The notes under the pieces: model-generated
What the model saw: the letters and a program-made list of their open reading frames with translations, nothing else
Told to the model about the DNA's origin: nothing
Databases searched by the model: none
Shown here: positions 10,291 through 21,600 of the stretch, piece by piece
Position numbering within the stretch: the first letter of the stretch is position 1
How the letters are laid out: every line of letters starts with the position of its first letter
Program-made: the position numbers and the translations under genes
DNA from: Oncomelania hupensis
Lineage: Eukaryota > Mollusca > Gastropoda > Littorinimorpha > Pomatiopsidae
Assembly (NCBI GenBank): GCA_036898135.1
Contig: CM072525.1
Location: 52,371,799-52,435,798, forward strand
Reading direction: 5' to 3'
DNA: 64,000 nucleotides

Positions 10291-10732
10291 TTCACGCCAT
10301 AGCCAAGGGTTCAACTGCTACAACAAGCGAGTCAACGTTACGAGAAGCAGTCATCGAGGGTAGCCGCCAACGAGTTGCGTCGAGAGGGGCCAACATACTG
10401 GGACTACATCCGATAGATTCGGGTTGACTGCAAGGGCGTGTAGTCACTGAAGAGTTGCTTCGTGAACGAACAACAGAGCGGGACTACGTGGCTGCCGTAA
10501 GACTACGTCGAGGGACAGTCTCGGAGCTACATCGCCAGTGTTACAGAGAGCGACGAGCGGACGTCGCGTCTACTTCAGCACAGGAGCGTATACATCAACA
10601 CCAGCGTGGTGCAGCGTCGCATACGACGAGGACAGCGGGGCCTGCGTCAGCGAAGGCGACTAGTGACAAGCATCAGCGCTACTGCAGAAAGCGTGCTGTT
10701 CTAGAACAGTCTAGAAAGGTACAGCACAGTCA

Positions 10733-10824
10733 AGAACTTTCCAGAAAAATAACTCTACAGTCAAGAACTTTCTAGAAAAAGAACTTTCCAGAAAAGAACC
10801 TTCTAGAAAAGAACTTTCCAGAAG
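10733..10824 (+). promoter_or_regulatory. Five heat-shock-element-like 15-mers just upstream of gag
   Basis: Five 15-mers fit nGAAn-nTTCn-nGAAn exactly: 10733-10747, 10764-10778, 10780-10794, 10795-10809 and 10810-10824. The last three are contiguous. One is AGAACTTTCCAGAAA. A further TTCTAGAAC palindrome lies near 10699. Three alternating pentamers is the classic HSF1 trimer site. The block ends seven bases before the gag ATG, in the transcribed leader rather than in U3, so a regulatory role is inference. Confidence 0.55.
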
Positions 10825-10831
10825 CATCAAG

Positions 10832-12858
10832 ATGGCTGACTTCTGGCAGAAAGGGGTTGAACTAAATCTAAAAGGCAAACAGCTGACGGAGTACGTCAAA
10901 TGCCAGGAGAGAATATTGCGTGAAGAAAGAGAAGAGCAGCGTCGCCGTGAAGAACGAGAATTAGAAGAGCAGCGTCGCCGTGAAGAACGAGAATTGGAAG
11001 AGAAGCGTCTAGAAAAAGAAATAGAATTAGAACAGAAGCGTCTAGAATTAGAGGAGCAGCGACGTCGAGAAGAAAGGGAAGAACAACGTCGCCGTGAAGA
11101 AAGAGAAGAGCAGCGTAAAGAAAGAGAAGATGAGCGCAGGCGTGAGGAAAGAGAAGCTGATCGGCAGTTCCAACTAGAGTTGGCGCGCATCCAGCAACAG
11201 CAGCATGCGCCACAAGTTATCAGTGACAACACGGCTCCAAAATTGCCAGCTTTCGTCGACGGGAAGGACCAGATTGACAGTTATCTGGCGAGATTCGAAA
11301 GGTTCGCTGAAAGCTCTAATTGGCAACCTTGAGACTGGGCGATTCGACTGAGTGCACTTCTGACGGGGCAAGCTCTCGAAGTTTACACCAGACTGTCGAA
11401 CGATGACGCCAAAAACTACGACGTCTTGAAAGAGGCCCTGTTGCAGTGCTACAACTTTACAGAGAAGGGCTACCGTAAACGCTTCCGTGAATGCCGGCCT
11501 AAGTCAGACGAGACGCCAAAGCAGTTTGTGGAGCGCCTGTCGTCATATCTACACAAGTGGGTGGAGTTATCAGGCAAAATGAAGTCTTACGACAGTCTCC
11601 ATGACCTGATTGTGAAAGAACAATTTCTCAATGCCTGTCACAAGGACCTAGCGACCCACTTAGAAGAACAAAAGCTGCAGACGCTTAAAGATGTGACTGA
11701 GGCTGCTGAAAGATATCTCATCGCTCATGGGAAAACCCTGGGGCCACCCAGCGCGACGAAACATTTTCAGAAGACTGGAAACCGTGTGAACCAGATCCAG
11801 GGAAGCCAGACGAGCCAGAGACAGACAGACTCCACGCCTCCTCCCAGGGAAGGGCATTCAAGGGGCTGTTTCACCTGCAACGCTACAGACCACAGAGCTT
11901 CTAACTGTCCTCAAAACAAAAGTAGCGGACAGCGGAGCAGTACGGACAACGCAGCGGCGGGCAACCGGCAGAGGCGATTTTCCAATCAACGGCAAACCAG
12001 TAGATCTGACCATCAGGTGTGCGGCGGGAGCGTCATTCTTCCGAGTGAGACCGAGCGCACAGCTACCCCTGCGGACGTGCAAGAGTGCATGACCGATGGC
12101 CAACTTCTTCTTGCCAACGGAAAATCCATCCCCGTCGTCGCCAGCGCAGCTGTGACCGTCCAGAACATGCCTGTTTCAAAGGGACGCGCCGGAAATCATG
12201 AAGTGACTGTCTTAAGAGACTCTGGCTGCAGTGGGGTCATCGTCAGAGAAGACTTAATCGCTAAAGAACAGTTCACTGGCGATTCAAAATGGACACTTAT
12301 GGCCGACAGCAAATGTTTGAAAGCGCCAGTTGCGAAAATTCATGTCAACACCCCTTTCTACAAAGGCGAAGTCGAAGCGGTTTGCCTGAAGAAGCCGCTG
12401 TATGATTTGATGATCGGGAATATCGACGGCGCGAGACGACCCGACAACCCCGATCCAGAGTGGAGTCCTGCCTCAACCCAACGCGTCGAAGTTGTGGAGG
12501 AGGATCCATTGCCATTTCCCGATGGAGACCTTACAGAGCTGCTACGGGACAATGTGGTTACTCCGGCTCAGCCCTGCCGACCAGAGATCGTCGGTGCTGT
12601 TACTACCAGGGCCCAGGCCGAGAGAGACAAGACGTCTACGCCACTGAAGGTCGCCGACAACTCCAAAGCTGCCATCGTGGACAGAGATAAGCTGATCCAG
12701 CTCCAGGAAGCTGACAGCACTTTAAACAAGTACAGGAACCGCCAAGACCACGTGACCAAAGGCAGTGGTACGGTCTATTTTGAGGTGAAGGCCAAGATCC
12801 TGTATCGAATCTTCCAGCACCCGAGGGTCAACGGAGGGAAACCACTACGTCAAGTATT
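10832..12858 (+). pseudogene. gag-protease and start of integrase of LTR element 1
   Basis: ATG 10832 opens a frame with a long charged coiled-coil (EERE/RRRE repeats, residues about 30-115). The frame is broken by TGA at 11330 and then continues in the same frame through a capsid-like region. A CX2CX4HX4C zinc knuckle lies at 11867-11908 (nucleocapsid). A protease active-site DSG is at 12218-12226, and PLYDLMIGNI is typical of the protease end. The region before the integrase H2C2 finger follows, and the frame is interrupted at 12858 by the TIR element. Gag forms the particle and protease matures the polyprotein. The gag and pol domains lie in one frame, so no programmed shift is evident. 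Stop plus insertion make it non-functional. Confidence 0.85.
12855..12858. other. TSD (TATT) of TIR element copy 1
   Basis: TATT at 12855-12858 is repeated at 17695-17698, just outside the inverted termini. Removing the element plus one TATT leaves the flanking integrase frame in register. Confidence 0.85.
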
Positions 12859-13366
12859 CTGCCGTGATTTGACAAAACCGAGTAAGTCCACCTAAGGTCG
12901 GAAATGAGTTTTTTGCGCCATCAAACTTGCAAGAGAATGACGCATCTTACCTGTAAAAATCAAATCCGAACTATGTTTAGATTTGGAGATATCATAGAGT
13001 AAGTCCTTGTTAAAAAAAATTTAAGTGGGGGAATAAACTGATAAAACCAAGCAAGTCCCCTGCGATTTTGTTTCGGCGATCCTCTGAATGATGCTCGAGT
13101 TGGCATGATGACGTCATCTTCTACAATAACCTGACAAATAAAAGTAAGTCCTCCCGACCAATGAGAAAGCGCCTTATGATGAAGTGGACCAGTGAGAATC
13201 CATGTTATTGCTGCTGTGCAATAGTATTTTCCTGTGAAAAAGATGACGAAATTTCAGTCAGTTCGGCTTTTTGAAAAAGAGTTTTCTTCATGTACTTTCC
13301 TGCCCACCATGAAGGATCCTGTAGATCTTCCGCCTACGCGGCAACTTCAACAAGGTGTGGAAACAA

Positions 13367-13376
13367 ACAAACAAAC
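13367..13376. other. TSD of the RTE LINE inside TIR element copy 1
   Basis: ACAAACAAAC here and at 16937-16946 bracket the LINE. The same pair (as GTTTGTTTGT) brackets the LINE in copy 2 at 32775-32784 and 36168-36177. This is low-complexity sequence, but it coincides with both LINE ends in both copies. Confidence 0.7.
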
Positions 13377-16300
13377 TATCCTTTCCTATCCTATCCTATC
13401 CTTCCCGTAACCCTGAGGTCGTAGGGGCACCACAGATGATCGTTTAACCAGCATACTCCATCTCTCTCTGTCCTCAGCAGCCCTGATGGCTTCGCTCAGT
13501 GTCAAACCAGTCCATTCTCGGATGTTGTCCTCCCACCTCTTTTTCGGTCTCCCTCTTCTTCTACCTCCTTGCACTGTGTCTTGCAGAATAGTCTTTGCAA
13601 GGCCTGATGATCTGGTGACGTGGCCATACCATCGAAGTTTCCGTTTCTTCAACACTGTGAGCAGGACATCGTGTTGTCCAATGGCTTGTGTGATGGTCTG
13701 TCGGACTTCGTCGTTGGTGATGTGTTGGGTATAGGAAATGCCCAGAGCTCTTCTGTAGCACCTCATCTCCATGCTTTGTATTCTTCGTTGTAGATCTGCT
13801 GTGAAGGCCCATGCTTAGATGGAGATGACAAGGGAGCGCAGCAGTGTTACTTTGGAATGTAGAATGATGGTCCTGTCTTTCCAAATGGCTTCAACCTTGT
13901 CAGGGCAGCAGTTGTTTGTGCGATCCTGTAGAGGACTTCCTGTCGGTACCCATTGTCTGATACAATGGCTCCTAAATATTTGAAGCTATGCACTGTGTTG
14001 AGGGATTGGCCTTTGACATTGATGTCCGTGTTGATGCCATTGGTGTTGTTGGTCATCATTTTGGTCTTCTCTGCACTTATTTCCATTCCATAAGCTGTGG
14101 AGGTGGTGTCAAGCCTCTGTACCAGCTGTTCAAGTTCTTGTTCCTCTCCAGCCAATCCATCAATGTCATCCGCAAAACGAAGATTGGAGATTGCTCTACC
14201 CCCTATGTTGACTGTGCATTCGTGATCTGCAAGAGCATCTGACATGATGCGCTCTAGGAAGATGTTGAAGGGTGTTGGAGAGAGTAGGCATCCTTGACGC
14301 ACACCGATTGTTGTTCTGAACCAGTTCCCGATGGCGCTGTTGTGGAGGACTGCACTGCACTGGTAGCCTTGTCATACAGGTTTTTGATGACTTCAATAAT
14401 TTTAGGTCTGATGTACGCTTTCATTGTTGCCCATAGAGCTGCATGCCAGACTCGGTCAAACGTTTTCTTGAAGTCTATGAACACATGATATAGATGTTGT
14501 TGGTGCTGTAGGTATTTCTCACAGATTATTCTGAGGTTGAAAATCTGTTCAGTGGTACTTCGCCCTGCCCTGAATCCTGCTTGTTCTTCAGCTATGATTT
14601 GTTCAGCTTGGGGTTTCAACCTGTTGAGTATTATTTTCAGGAGGACCTTGCTGGGATGGCTGATGAGGCTGATGGTGCGGTAATTTTCACACTCCTGAAG
14701 GTTACCTTTTTTGGGAAGAGTGATGACAAGCGACTGGGCCCATGGTATAGGCCACTCTCCACTCTGCCAGATCTTGTTACAGATAATGGTGAGGGCATCA
14801 ATCATCGCTTCTCCTCCTGCTTGTAGCAGTTCCGCGGGTATGTTGTCCACTCCCGTTGACTTCCCTTTCTTTAGCGATTGCACTGCTGCCTCAACTTCTC
14901 CCCGAAGAATTGGGAGGAATTCTTCTTCTCTGTTCTCGGGACATTCTAGAACTGATGGGTCTCCATTTGGTGTATGGTTGTAAAGGTCAGAGCAGTACTC
15001 TGTCCATCTGTCCAAGACTTCTTGTTCTTCTGTAAGGCATATGCCAGACTTGCTTTGGATCGTGGAGACTTTGGGCTGTTTGACACTTGTCATCCGCTTT
15101 ACAGTCTGGTAGGCCTTCTTGCTGTTGTTCTTTTTCAGACTGTTCTCTATTTCCTGGCATTGATCTTCTATCCAGTTCTCCTTTGCTGTGCGCATGCCTT
15201 TTCGGATGTCATTGTTGATTTTTCGGTAGACATCAGCTCCCTGTGAGGTGTTCTTTTTCTTTTTCTTTTTTAATCTCTCTTCGTTTATCACACAGATCCA
15301 AAAGTTCAGGTGTGATCCACGTCTTTTTCTTTGGTCGGTGCTTGCCAAGGATCTCAGTGGCGGCATCTGCCTCAGCTGAGTTGAAGGTGGTGGTCAAGGT
15401 GTTGACATCTACTTCACCAGCCCCCAAAATGAGCAGTGGTGCAAATTTCCCTTCAATTGTGACCTGAAATAGTTCTGCCACCTCCGGGTCTTGCAGTTTG
15501 TCCAGGTCGAACTTCAGTCTAGTGCAGTATTTACTCTCTTCAAGTGGAGCCGGAAAGACATCATCAAGAGATCGTGGTCACTTCCGATGTCTGACCTGGA
15601 AAAATGCGTGTCCTGCCAATGTTGATGCTTGATCTGAAGCGTTTCGTGACCATGATGTAGTCTATTTGGTTGTGATGCTCCCCCCCCCCCTTCCCGGGAC
15701 TGTGCCATGTCCATCGTCTGGAGTTTTTGTGGAGATCAAGCGTGTTTGCCAGTACCAGATTGTTGTATCTGGCAAACTCCAAGAATCTCAGACCCCTGTC
15801 ATTTGTCTCGTTGTTGCAGTGGGGTCCACGTGTGTCTCCCCAGTTGTGGTGCGCATCTTGGCCAACCTTGGCATTCCAGTCGCCTTGCACTATGACTGTC
15901 CTCCTTCGGCACTTGGTCAAGGACCGCCTGTAGATTTTCATAAAAATCCTCCACTTCGCTGTCGTCATAGTCTGATGTTGGGGCATAGGTCTGGATGATG
16001 GTGATGTTGAAAGGGGCTGCTCTCAGGCGGATGGTAATGAGTCTACTGGAGACTGGGCGGCAACCCATGACAGTGGCTAGAATGTTCTTGTGGACCAAGA
16101 ATCCAACGCCGTGTTCGTGCCTGTCATCTCTACCGCTGAAATAGAGCTTGTGGCCTTTGTCGGTCGTTGTTTCACCTAGGCCTTTACAGCGCAGTTCGCT
16201 ATCCATCGATAGTGGTCCAACTCGTGGGCCAGTTCTTCTAATTTTCCTTCCGCAGTTAGGGTCCTGACATTCCAGGTTCCTATGACGATGTTGTTTCTCG

Positions 16301-16936
16301 TGCGGATCTTGCTAAATTGTCCATCAGTAGCATACTTAACACCTCCGTCCTGGTGGCCAACGGAAGGCGCGGTCCTTGAGCCGGGCGACGACCGATCCGA
16401 TATGGAATTAGTGGATAGTGTCATCATGCATGTAGTGTGTCTTGGGCAAAAAAGGACCTGGCGGTGCCCAATCCTCTCCAGGCTGTTGGCCAAAGCCGAA
16501 ATCCACGAATACAGTGTGGCTCGCCTTGGCCCCGAGCACGTGGTCGTTGAACCTGTATCAACGTGAGGTTTATCGCCCTGGCAAGTGACTTCTGTGTAGA
16601 AGATTTTCGCCCAGGGATGCCGTGCTAACATTACCCCTGTTAGTCACCTCTTACGACACGCCGGGAAACGTTTGGGCCTATTCTTCAATAATGGTACAGG
16701 ACGCAGTCAATATAAAAATTTCAAAAATAAAGATTAGATTTTCTTTCCGTCTTCTAATAGCGATCTCCCTGCCTTTACACCACCTGTTTGAGTGAAGGAT
16801 GTGTATTTGGTGTGTGTGAGGGTGCATGAGACAGGTGAGCGTGTATGTTGGTATAGATCGCCGCGCTTTGAGCCTGAATGATGATTTGGGGAAAGGCGCG
16901 TATAGCATCCTGTATTATTATTCAGTGCCCGAACCC
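13377..16936 (-). pseudogene. RTE-type LINE (endonuclease-RT) inside TIR element copy 1
   Basis: Read from 16936 down. The AP endonuclease begins NNIVIGTWNVRTLTAEGKLE, with catalytic-type motifs GDWNAKVG and SDHDLLMM. The RT follows with PLKKGKS..VDNIPAELL, ECENYRTISLISHPSK, AGFRAGRSTTEQI, VFIDFKKTFDRVW (motif A), GCLLSPTPFNIFLE and LRFADDIDGLAGE (motif C). The C-terminal RKLRWYGHVTRSS region comes next, then a (GGATA)n tail at 13377. RTE elements encode one such protein, which cuts target DNA and primes reverse transcription. The frame is broken many times (16206, 15564, 15366, 14254, 13847). Near the 5' end, 16684-16925 differs from copy 2 and contains a SINE. Confidence 0.9.
16684..16925 (+). 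mobile_element. SINE-like insertion near the LINE 5' end
   Basis: It carries GAGCGTGTATGTTGGTA, GATCGCCGCG and an ATTATTATT tail, and matches 27145-27285. Copy 2 of the TIR element has a different, roughly 38-bp segment with a (CAATA)n tail at this point. The first bases (TAATGGTA..GGACGCAGTC) also recur at 22318-22345. Confidence 0.5.
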
Positions 16937-17694
16937 ACAAACAAACAGCAACAAATATATCACAGACACACAACAAGGGCAACAAAATACAAGACATACA
17001 CGTGGTGTAAAGGCAGGAAAATCGCTACAAAAGGAAACTGAAAGGAAAATAGTTTTGTATTTTTAAAATTAAATTGGCTGCATCTAATATTATTTTGAAG
17101 GGAGAGCAAAAAAAAACCATGACTCCTGCATACCAACCCAGGAATATTAAGTGAAGAATGGCTAAAAACCATAAACAGGCACACATATACACCCACTGTA
17201 ACTGCCGCACCCATATCTTACAAAACCCAACTTATGTGACTCATCTCGTCAGACTTTTTAACAAAGAAACGAAACGGCCTATGGGACTTACTTGGTTTGG
17301 CGAATTTTGAAAACAAGGATTTACTTAATAATAAACTGACAAAACCAAGCGGATTTGACTTACTTGGTTTTGTGAATTTTTTTAACAAGGATTTAATTCA
17401 ATAATAAACTGACAAAACCAAGCGGGTGACTTGCTTGGTTTTGTCATGTTCTCAACAAAGACCTATCTCAAGAATAATCTGACAAAACAAAGCAAGTCCA
17501 CAAATAGTCTTAAAACATCAAATCTATCAAACATTTCTTTAACATTCAAGGTATGCACTCTTAAATCGAGGAATTGCATTATAATATGCCCTTAAACTTC
17601 CAGAAACGATCGCGTAATATAGCGCAACACAAAACGTCGATTTTCTCGAAAGTAGGTTTTTGTGGACTTGCTCGGTTTTGTCAGTTCACGGCAG

Positions 17695-20271
17695 TATTGG
17701 TACCGTTACCTCTAAGGCGCCAGGTGATGGAAGTAGCGCATGACTCGATCATGGGAGGTCACCTGGGTATCAAGAAGACGTCGGATAGAATCCAGGCGGT
17801 GTTCTACTGGCCAGGACTTCATGCGGACGTCAGCCGTTTCTGCCGATCATGTGACATTTGCCAGAAGACCAAACCTCGAGGAAGGGTCCCGAAAGTGCCT
17901 ATGCAGAGGATGCCTCTGATCGACCGACCTTTCAAGAGGGTGGCCTTAGACTTAATCGGCGAAATAAGACCTCCGAGTGAAGAAGGTCATCGGTGGGTAC
18001 TGACTTTAGTGGACTACGCGACTCGGTACCCGGAAGCAGTGCCTCTGAAGAAGATTGACACTGAAACTGTTGCAGAGGCGCTGGTGGACATGTTCAGTAG
18101 ACTTGGAGTGCCTGAAGAAATTCTGACAGACCTCGGGACGCAGTTCGTCTCTGACTGCATGAAGGAGGTCAACAGACTGCTTAGCATCCGGCATTTGACT
18201 ACGACACCCTACCATCCAATGTGCAACGGGCTTGTCGAAAAAGTTCAATGCTACGCTGAAGTCCACCCTGAAGAAACTGTGCAGCGAGCAGCCCAGACAA
18301 TGGCATCGTTATATCAACGCCTTACTTTTCGCCTACAGAGAAGTACCGCAGGAGTCCACCGGCTTTTCTCCGTTCGAGCTGCTGTACGGAAGAACCATCC
18401 GAGGGCCGATGCACATCCTAAAAGAACTGTGGACGAAAGAAGTAGACACCTTAGAGGTGAAGAACAGCTACCAGTACGTGTTTGAGCTACGGGAGAAGCT
18501 GGAGCAGACTCTCGAGATAGCCAGAGAAAACCTGAAGAAGTCCCAATACTGTGGAAAGCACTACTATGACCGTAGGGCTGTGAACAGGAAGTTCAAACCT
18601 GGCAACAAAGTGCTGGTGCTGCTACCTACCGATCACAATAAGTTGCTGATGCAGTGGAAAGGCCCGTACGAAGTGGAGACCGTGGTGGGAATCAACGACT
18701 ACAAGGTGAAGGTCGGCCAGCATTCCAAGATATACCACGCCAACCTCCTTAAGCTGTACGTGGAAAGGCCATCAGAGACTGTGCACGCAGCCACAGCAGC
18801 TGTGACCGACGACAGCTTTGACAGCGAAGAACTGTTGGAACTGGGAGACTTCCACAGCAAAGAAGGCATCGATGATGTTAAGCTAGGACCGAGCTTGACG
18901 GAAGGTCAAAAGTTGGAGCTCAAGGACCTTATGGGCGAGTTTCCCCACAACTTCAGCGATGTCCCTGGCTCTACAACTTTGGTCGAACACGAAGTCCACC
19001 TCACTTCGAATATCCCTGTTCGATCCAAGCCCTTCCCGATCCCTTTCAAGGCCCGTGAATCCTTGAAGAAAGACATCGATGAGATGCTGAAGATGGGCAT
19101 CATTAGGGAGTCCTATTCCCCTTAGGCATCCCCTGTCGTGGTCGTGAAGAAGAAGGACGGGAGCAACCGAGTATGCATCGACTACAGGAAGGTTAATAAG
19201 ATCACCGTCTTCGACCCTGAGCCGATGCCTACCGCAGCAGACCTCTTCCGCCAACTATCGGGGAGTAAAATCTTCTCAAGGATTGACCTCAGCAAGGGTT
19301 ATTGGCAAGTCCCCGTGCGTCAACAGGACATACCAAAGACTGCTTTCATAACTCCTGATGGGACGTACGAGTGCCTAAGGATGCCCTTTGGCATGGTCAA
19401 CAGCGGAGCTACCCTGAAGAGAGGAATGAGGAAGATGCTCAAAGGGATGGACAACGTCGTGTGTTACTGGGACGACCTGCTAGTCCACACCCGCACCTGG
19501 AAAGAGCATCTGCAGACCTTGAGGGAGCTGTTTCACCGTCTCACAGAAGCCAACCTGACCGTGAGACCCAGTAAGTGCATTCTAGGGACTGACAACGTAG
19601 ACTTTATCGGCCATTCGCTGAAAGAAGGACAAAAGGGGCTTCTACTAGAAAACGTCACCAAGATTCTGAACGCTCCACGTCCCCAAACCAAGAAGCAGGT
19701 GCGATCTTTCCTGGGGTTGGCTGGATACTACAGGGAGTTTGTACCAAACTACTCCGCCATCACAGCACCCTTGTCGGACCTGGTGCGGAAAGGCTGTCCA
19801 AACCAAGTGCAGTGGGGACCGTCTCAGGAGAGGGCATACCAGACTGTGCGCGACCTCCTTTCGAAGGATCCGGTGCTACGACTGCCTGACACTTCCAAAG
19901 AATTCGTCTTAAGAACAGACGCAGCGGACGAAGGCATCGGCGCCATACTGATGCAAGAACACGAAGGGAAACTATTTCCGGTCAGTTACGCCAGCAAGAA
20001 GCTGTCCAGGGCTGAGAAAAATTACTCGACCATGGAGAAACAGTGCCTTGCCATCATATGGGGAATCCGGAAGTTCGAACTGTACCTTCAAGGAGTGAAG
20101 TTCGTGCTACAGACTGATCACAAGCCGCTAACTTACTTGAACTCTGCCAAGTTTGTGAACAGTCGGATCATGAGATGGGCTATGTACTTGCAGAACTTTA
20201 ACATGCGAGTAGAATCTATCAAAGGATCGGACAATGTTGGTGCGGACTTCCTCAGCAGAGTGTGTGAGTAA
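17695..20271 (+). pseudogene. Integrase, RT and RNase H of LTR element 1
   Basis: After the TIR element the frame continues with the H2C2 finger (GGHLG...CRSCDICQ, 17739-17861). The DDE core follows: LDLIGE, ILTDLGTQF, and the glutamate in NGLVEK. A run of five A at 18238-18242 shifts the frame by one. The reading goes on through KFNATLKS, a GPYEVETV tail and a linker, then meets TAG at 19123. RT follows: RIDLSKGYW (motif A), MPFGMVNSGAT (motif B) and YWDD at 19465-19476, where the usual second residue is small or aliphatic. RNase H has LRTDAADEG, MEKQCLAI and LQTDHKPL. The frame stops at 20271 with no envelope gene. These enzymes copy and integrate element DNA; three breaks make this copy inactive. 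Confidence 0.88.
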
Positions 20272-20466
20272 AGAACATTGACTGTGTGGATGAACTGTGA
20301 ACATTGACAATATCCAGATAGACTTGAAGATGAAAACCATTGACTCTGTGTAGATAAGCTGAGCGCAATTACAGTATTCAGAAAGTCTTAAATTAGTTTC
20401 AATTGTGGACTTTGTTTGTGCATTACGTTTCAACGTTGTTGAAAGAAATTGGGTAAATTTCTTCTT

Positions 20467-20479
20467 GAGTGGGGGGTTA
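20467..20479 (+). promoter_or_regulatory. Polypurine tract
   Basis: GAGTGGGGGGTTA lies directly before the 3' LTR. The same tract, on the minus strand, precedes the LTR of element 3 at 54337-54349. It primes plus-strand DNA synthesis in this class. Confidence 0.75.
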
Positions 20480-21114
20480 TGTTATGTTGAAACGCATACG
20501 AAAGTATGTCGAAAGCGCGCACGATAGATCTAATCGTTTCGTTTTGCAAAGTATTCAATAATGGAGTTTATTTACCTTTGATTTGAGTTTGCATTGTTGT
20601 TAGGAGAGGCTTTGTATAACGTGGATAATTTTCGTTGGTCGATATTGTCGGAGAATACTCTGGATTTCCTTGTTTACTATCGATCGAAGTTTCGGGACGA
20701 TTGTCGAAGCAAGAGGTCGTTCCGGAAGATATAAAAATATGTATTGACGTAAGTCAGTGATGACGATCTTTTATTCGATTGGTGGCAGTGCGTCATTTCT
20801 ACAGTATTCGAAATTCTTCCGGAAGAGAGAGAGATTATAAAATTGTGTGCCGCACTGTTGTTGAGAGAGAGTAAAGTTGTTGATTGTTGTTGAGAGTTGC
20901 TGTGAAAGTTGTTGAGTTGAGTTGAGAATTGTATGCAGTTGTTGATGTGTGCTGAATAAAAGCGGAAAACTTCATACGTCGACTTTGTGACTTGTATGCT
21001 GCTTGAGCGGGTTGCGTGAATAAACGAATCTGAGCTACACTCATCAGTACTTCAGCATTGGGGCTGAATCCACTACTGATAAAGAAAAACACCATCATCA
21101 AACTGAGTGTAACA
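20480..21114 (+). repeat. 3' LTR of element 1
   Basis: It is 635 bp, colinear with 9636-10270, with about six substitutions: one near the 5' end, two around 20806-20811 and three within the last 20 bases. The TSD CAGTG follows at 21115-21119. Confidence 0.92.
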
Positions 21115-21119
21115 CAGTG

Positions 21120-21600
21120 CAAGACCAATCGGTATTTAAAATCGTTTGTGCCTCATGCAATACAGTTGATGAACAAGAGTAAGAACAATTAATGCATAAA
21201 ACTAAAAGTAAAAACAATTAGCCTGATAATAACTAATCTTAGCTGCTTTTTCCTTTAATGAATCTTCTACCTTGTTATTTTTATGCCTGTGTCTGTGGTG
21301 AGTGCTGCTGGTGATGTATGCCTGTGTTTATAGGTGGGTAAATGTCTATGAACTGGATGTATGTGTGTGCATGGGCAGTGTGTATGTGCGGATGGTGTCG
21401 GGGGGCTGCCGCTGTATTTTGTGCAAGTTGTTTTGTGCAAGTTGTTATTGTTTGTAGACATCCTCATGTATATCAGATATTGTTGTGGTTTTTGTTTTTT
21501 TTATAATTAGAGAGCACTCATACCCCCATTGTAATTGCCATATCTGGATAAATAAAGTTATTTGAATTGAATTGAATTGAATTGAATTGAATTGAATTTA
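21120..21600 (+). pseudogene. Rex1-like LINE, right half and tail
   Basis: Immediately after the TSD the LINE frame resumes with KTNRYLKSFVPHAIQLMN and a stop near 21190. It continues the SGRRFKMP phrase left at 9630. About 370 bp of 3' UTR follow, ending in TAAATAAAGTTATT and seven TTGAA units, a typical LINE tail. This confirms that the LTR element landed in the last codons of the LINE. Confidence 0.8.

Larger units (their letters stand above)
12859..17694 (-). mobile_element. TIR element copy 1 carrying an RTE LINE
   Basis: The ends are 33-bp imperfect inverted repeats beginning CTGCCGTGA and containing TGACAAAACCGAG; the TSD is TATT. The interior has many subterminal copies, in both orientations, of a motif close to ACAAAACCAAGCAAGTC (near 13030, 17340-17480). 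An RTE LINE occupies 13377-16936. It is the reverse orientation of copy 2 (32042-36696), with the same LINE at the same internal junctions. I find no transposase. A 4-bp TSD with AT-rich target occurs in several DNA transposon superfamilies, so the class is undetermined. The only recognisable coding content is the LINE. Confidence 0.8.
9636..21114 (+). mobile_element. LTR retrotransposon 1, Ty3/gypsy-related with integrase before RT
   Basis: The element is bounded by two 635-bp LTRs (TGTTATG...GTGTAACA) and a 5-bp TSD. It sits inside the C-terminal codons of a Rex1-like LINE. It is 11,479 bp now; without the 4.84-kb TIR-element insertion it would be about 6.6 kb. Domain order is gag with a zinc knuckle, protease, H2C2 plus integrase core, RT, RNase H. 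Ty3/gypsy elements usually have integrase last. The order seen here is known from the Gmr1-like group. It carries an in-frame TGA in gag, a frameshift after the integrase glutamate, a TAG before RT, and the TIR-element insertion. The LTRs differ at only about six positions, so insertion is fairly recent. No envelope frame is seen. Confidence 0.9.

Noticed and set aside
10896..11232. Long minus-strand ORFs over gag
   Set aside because: Antisense shadows of the charged coiled-coil repeat.
15666..15998. Antisense ORFs over the RTE endonuclease
   Set aside because: Recur at the same place in every RTE copy (also 29184-29448, 33587-33849) and have no motifs.
20272..20479. Envelope gene in LTR element 1
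   Set aside because: Only about 200 bp separate RNase H from the 3' LTR, with no transmembrane frame.
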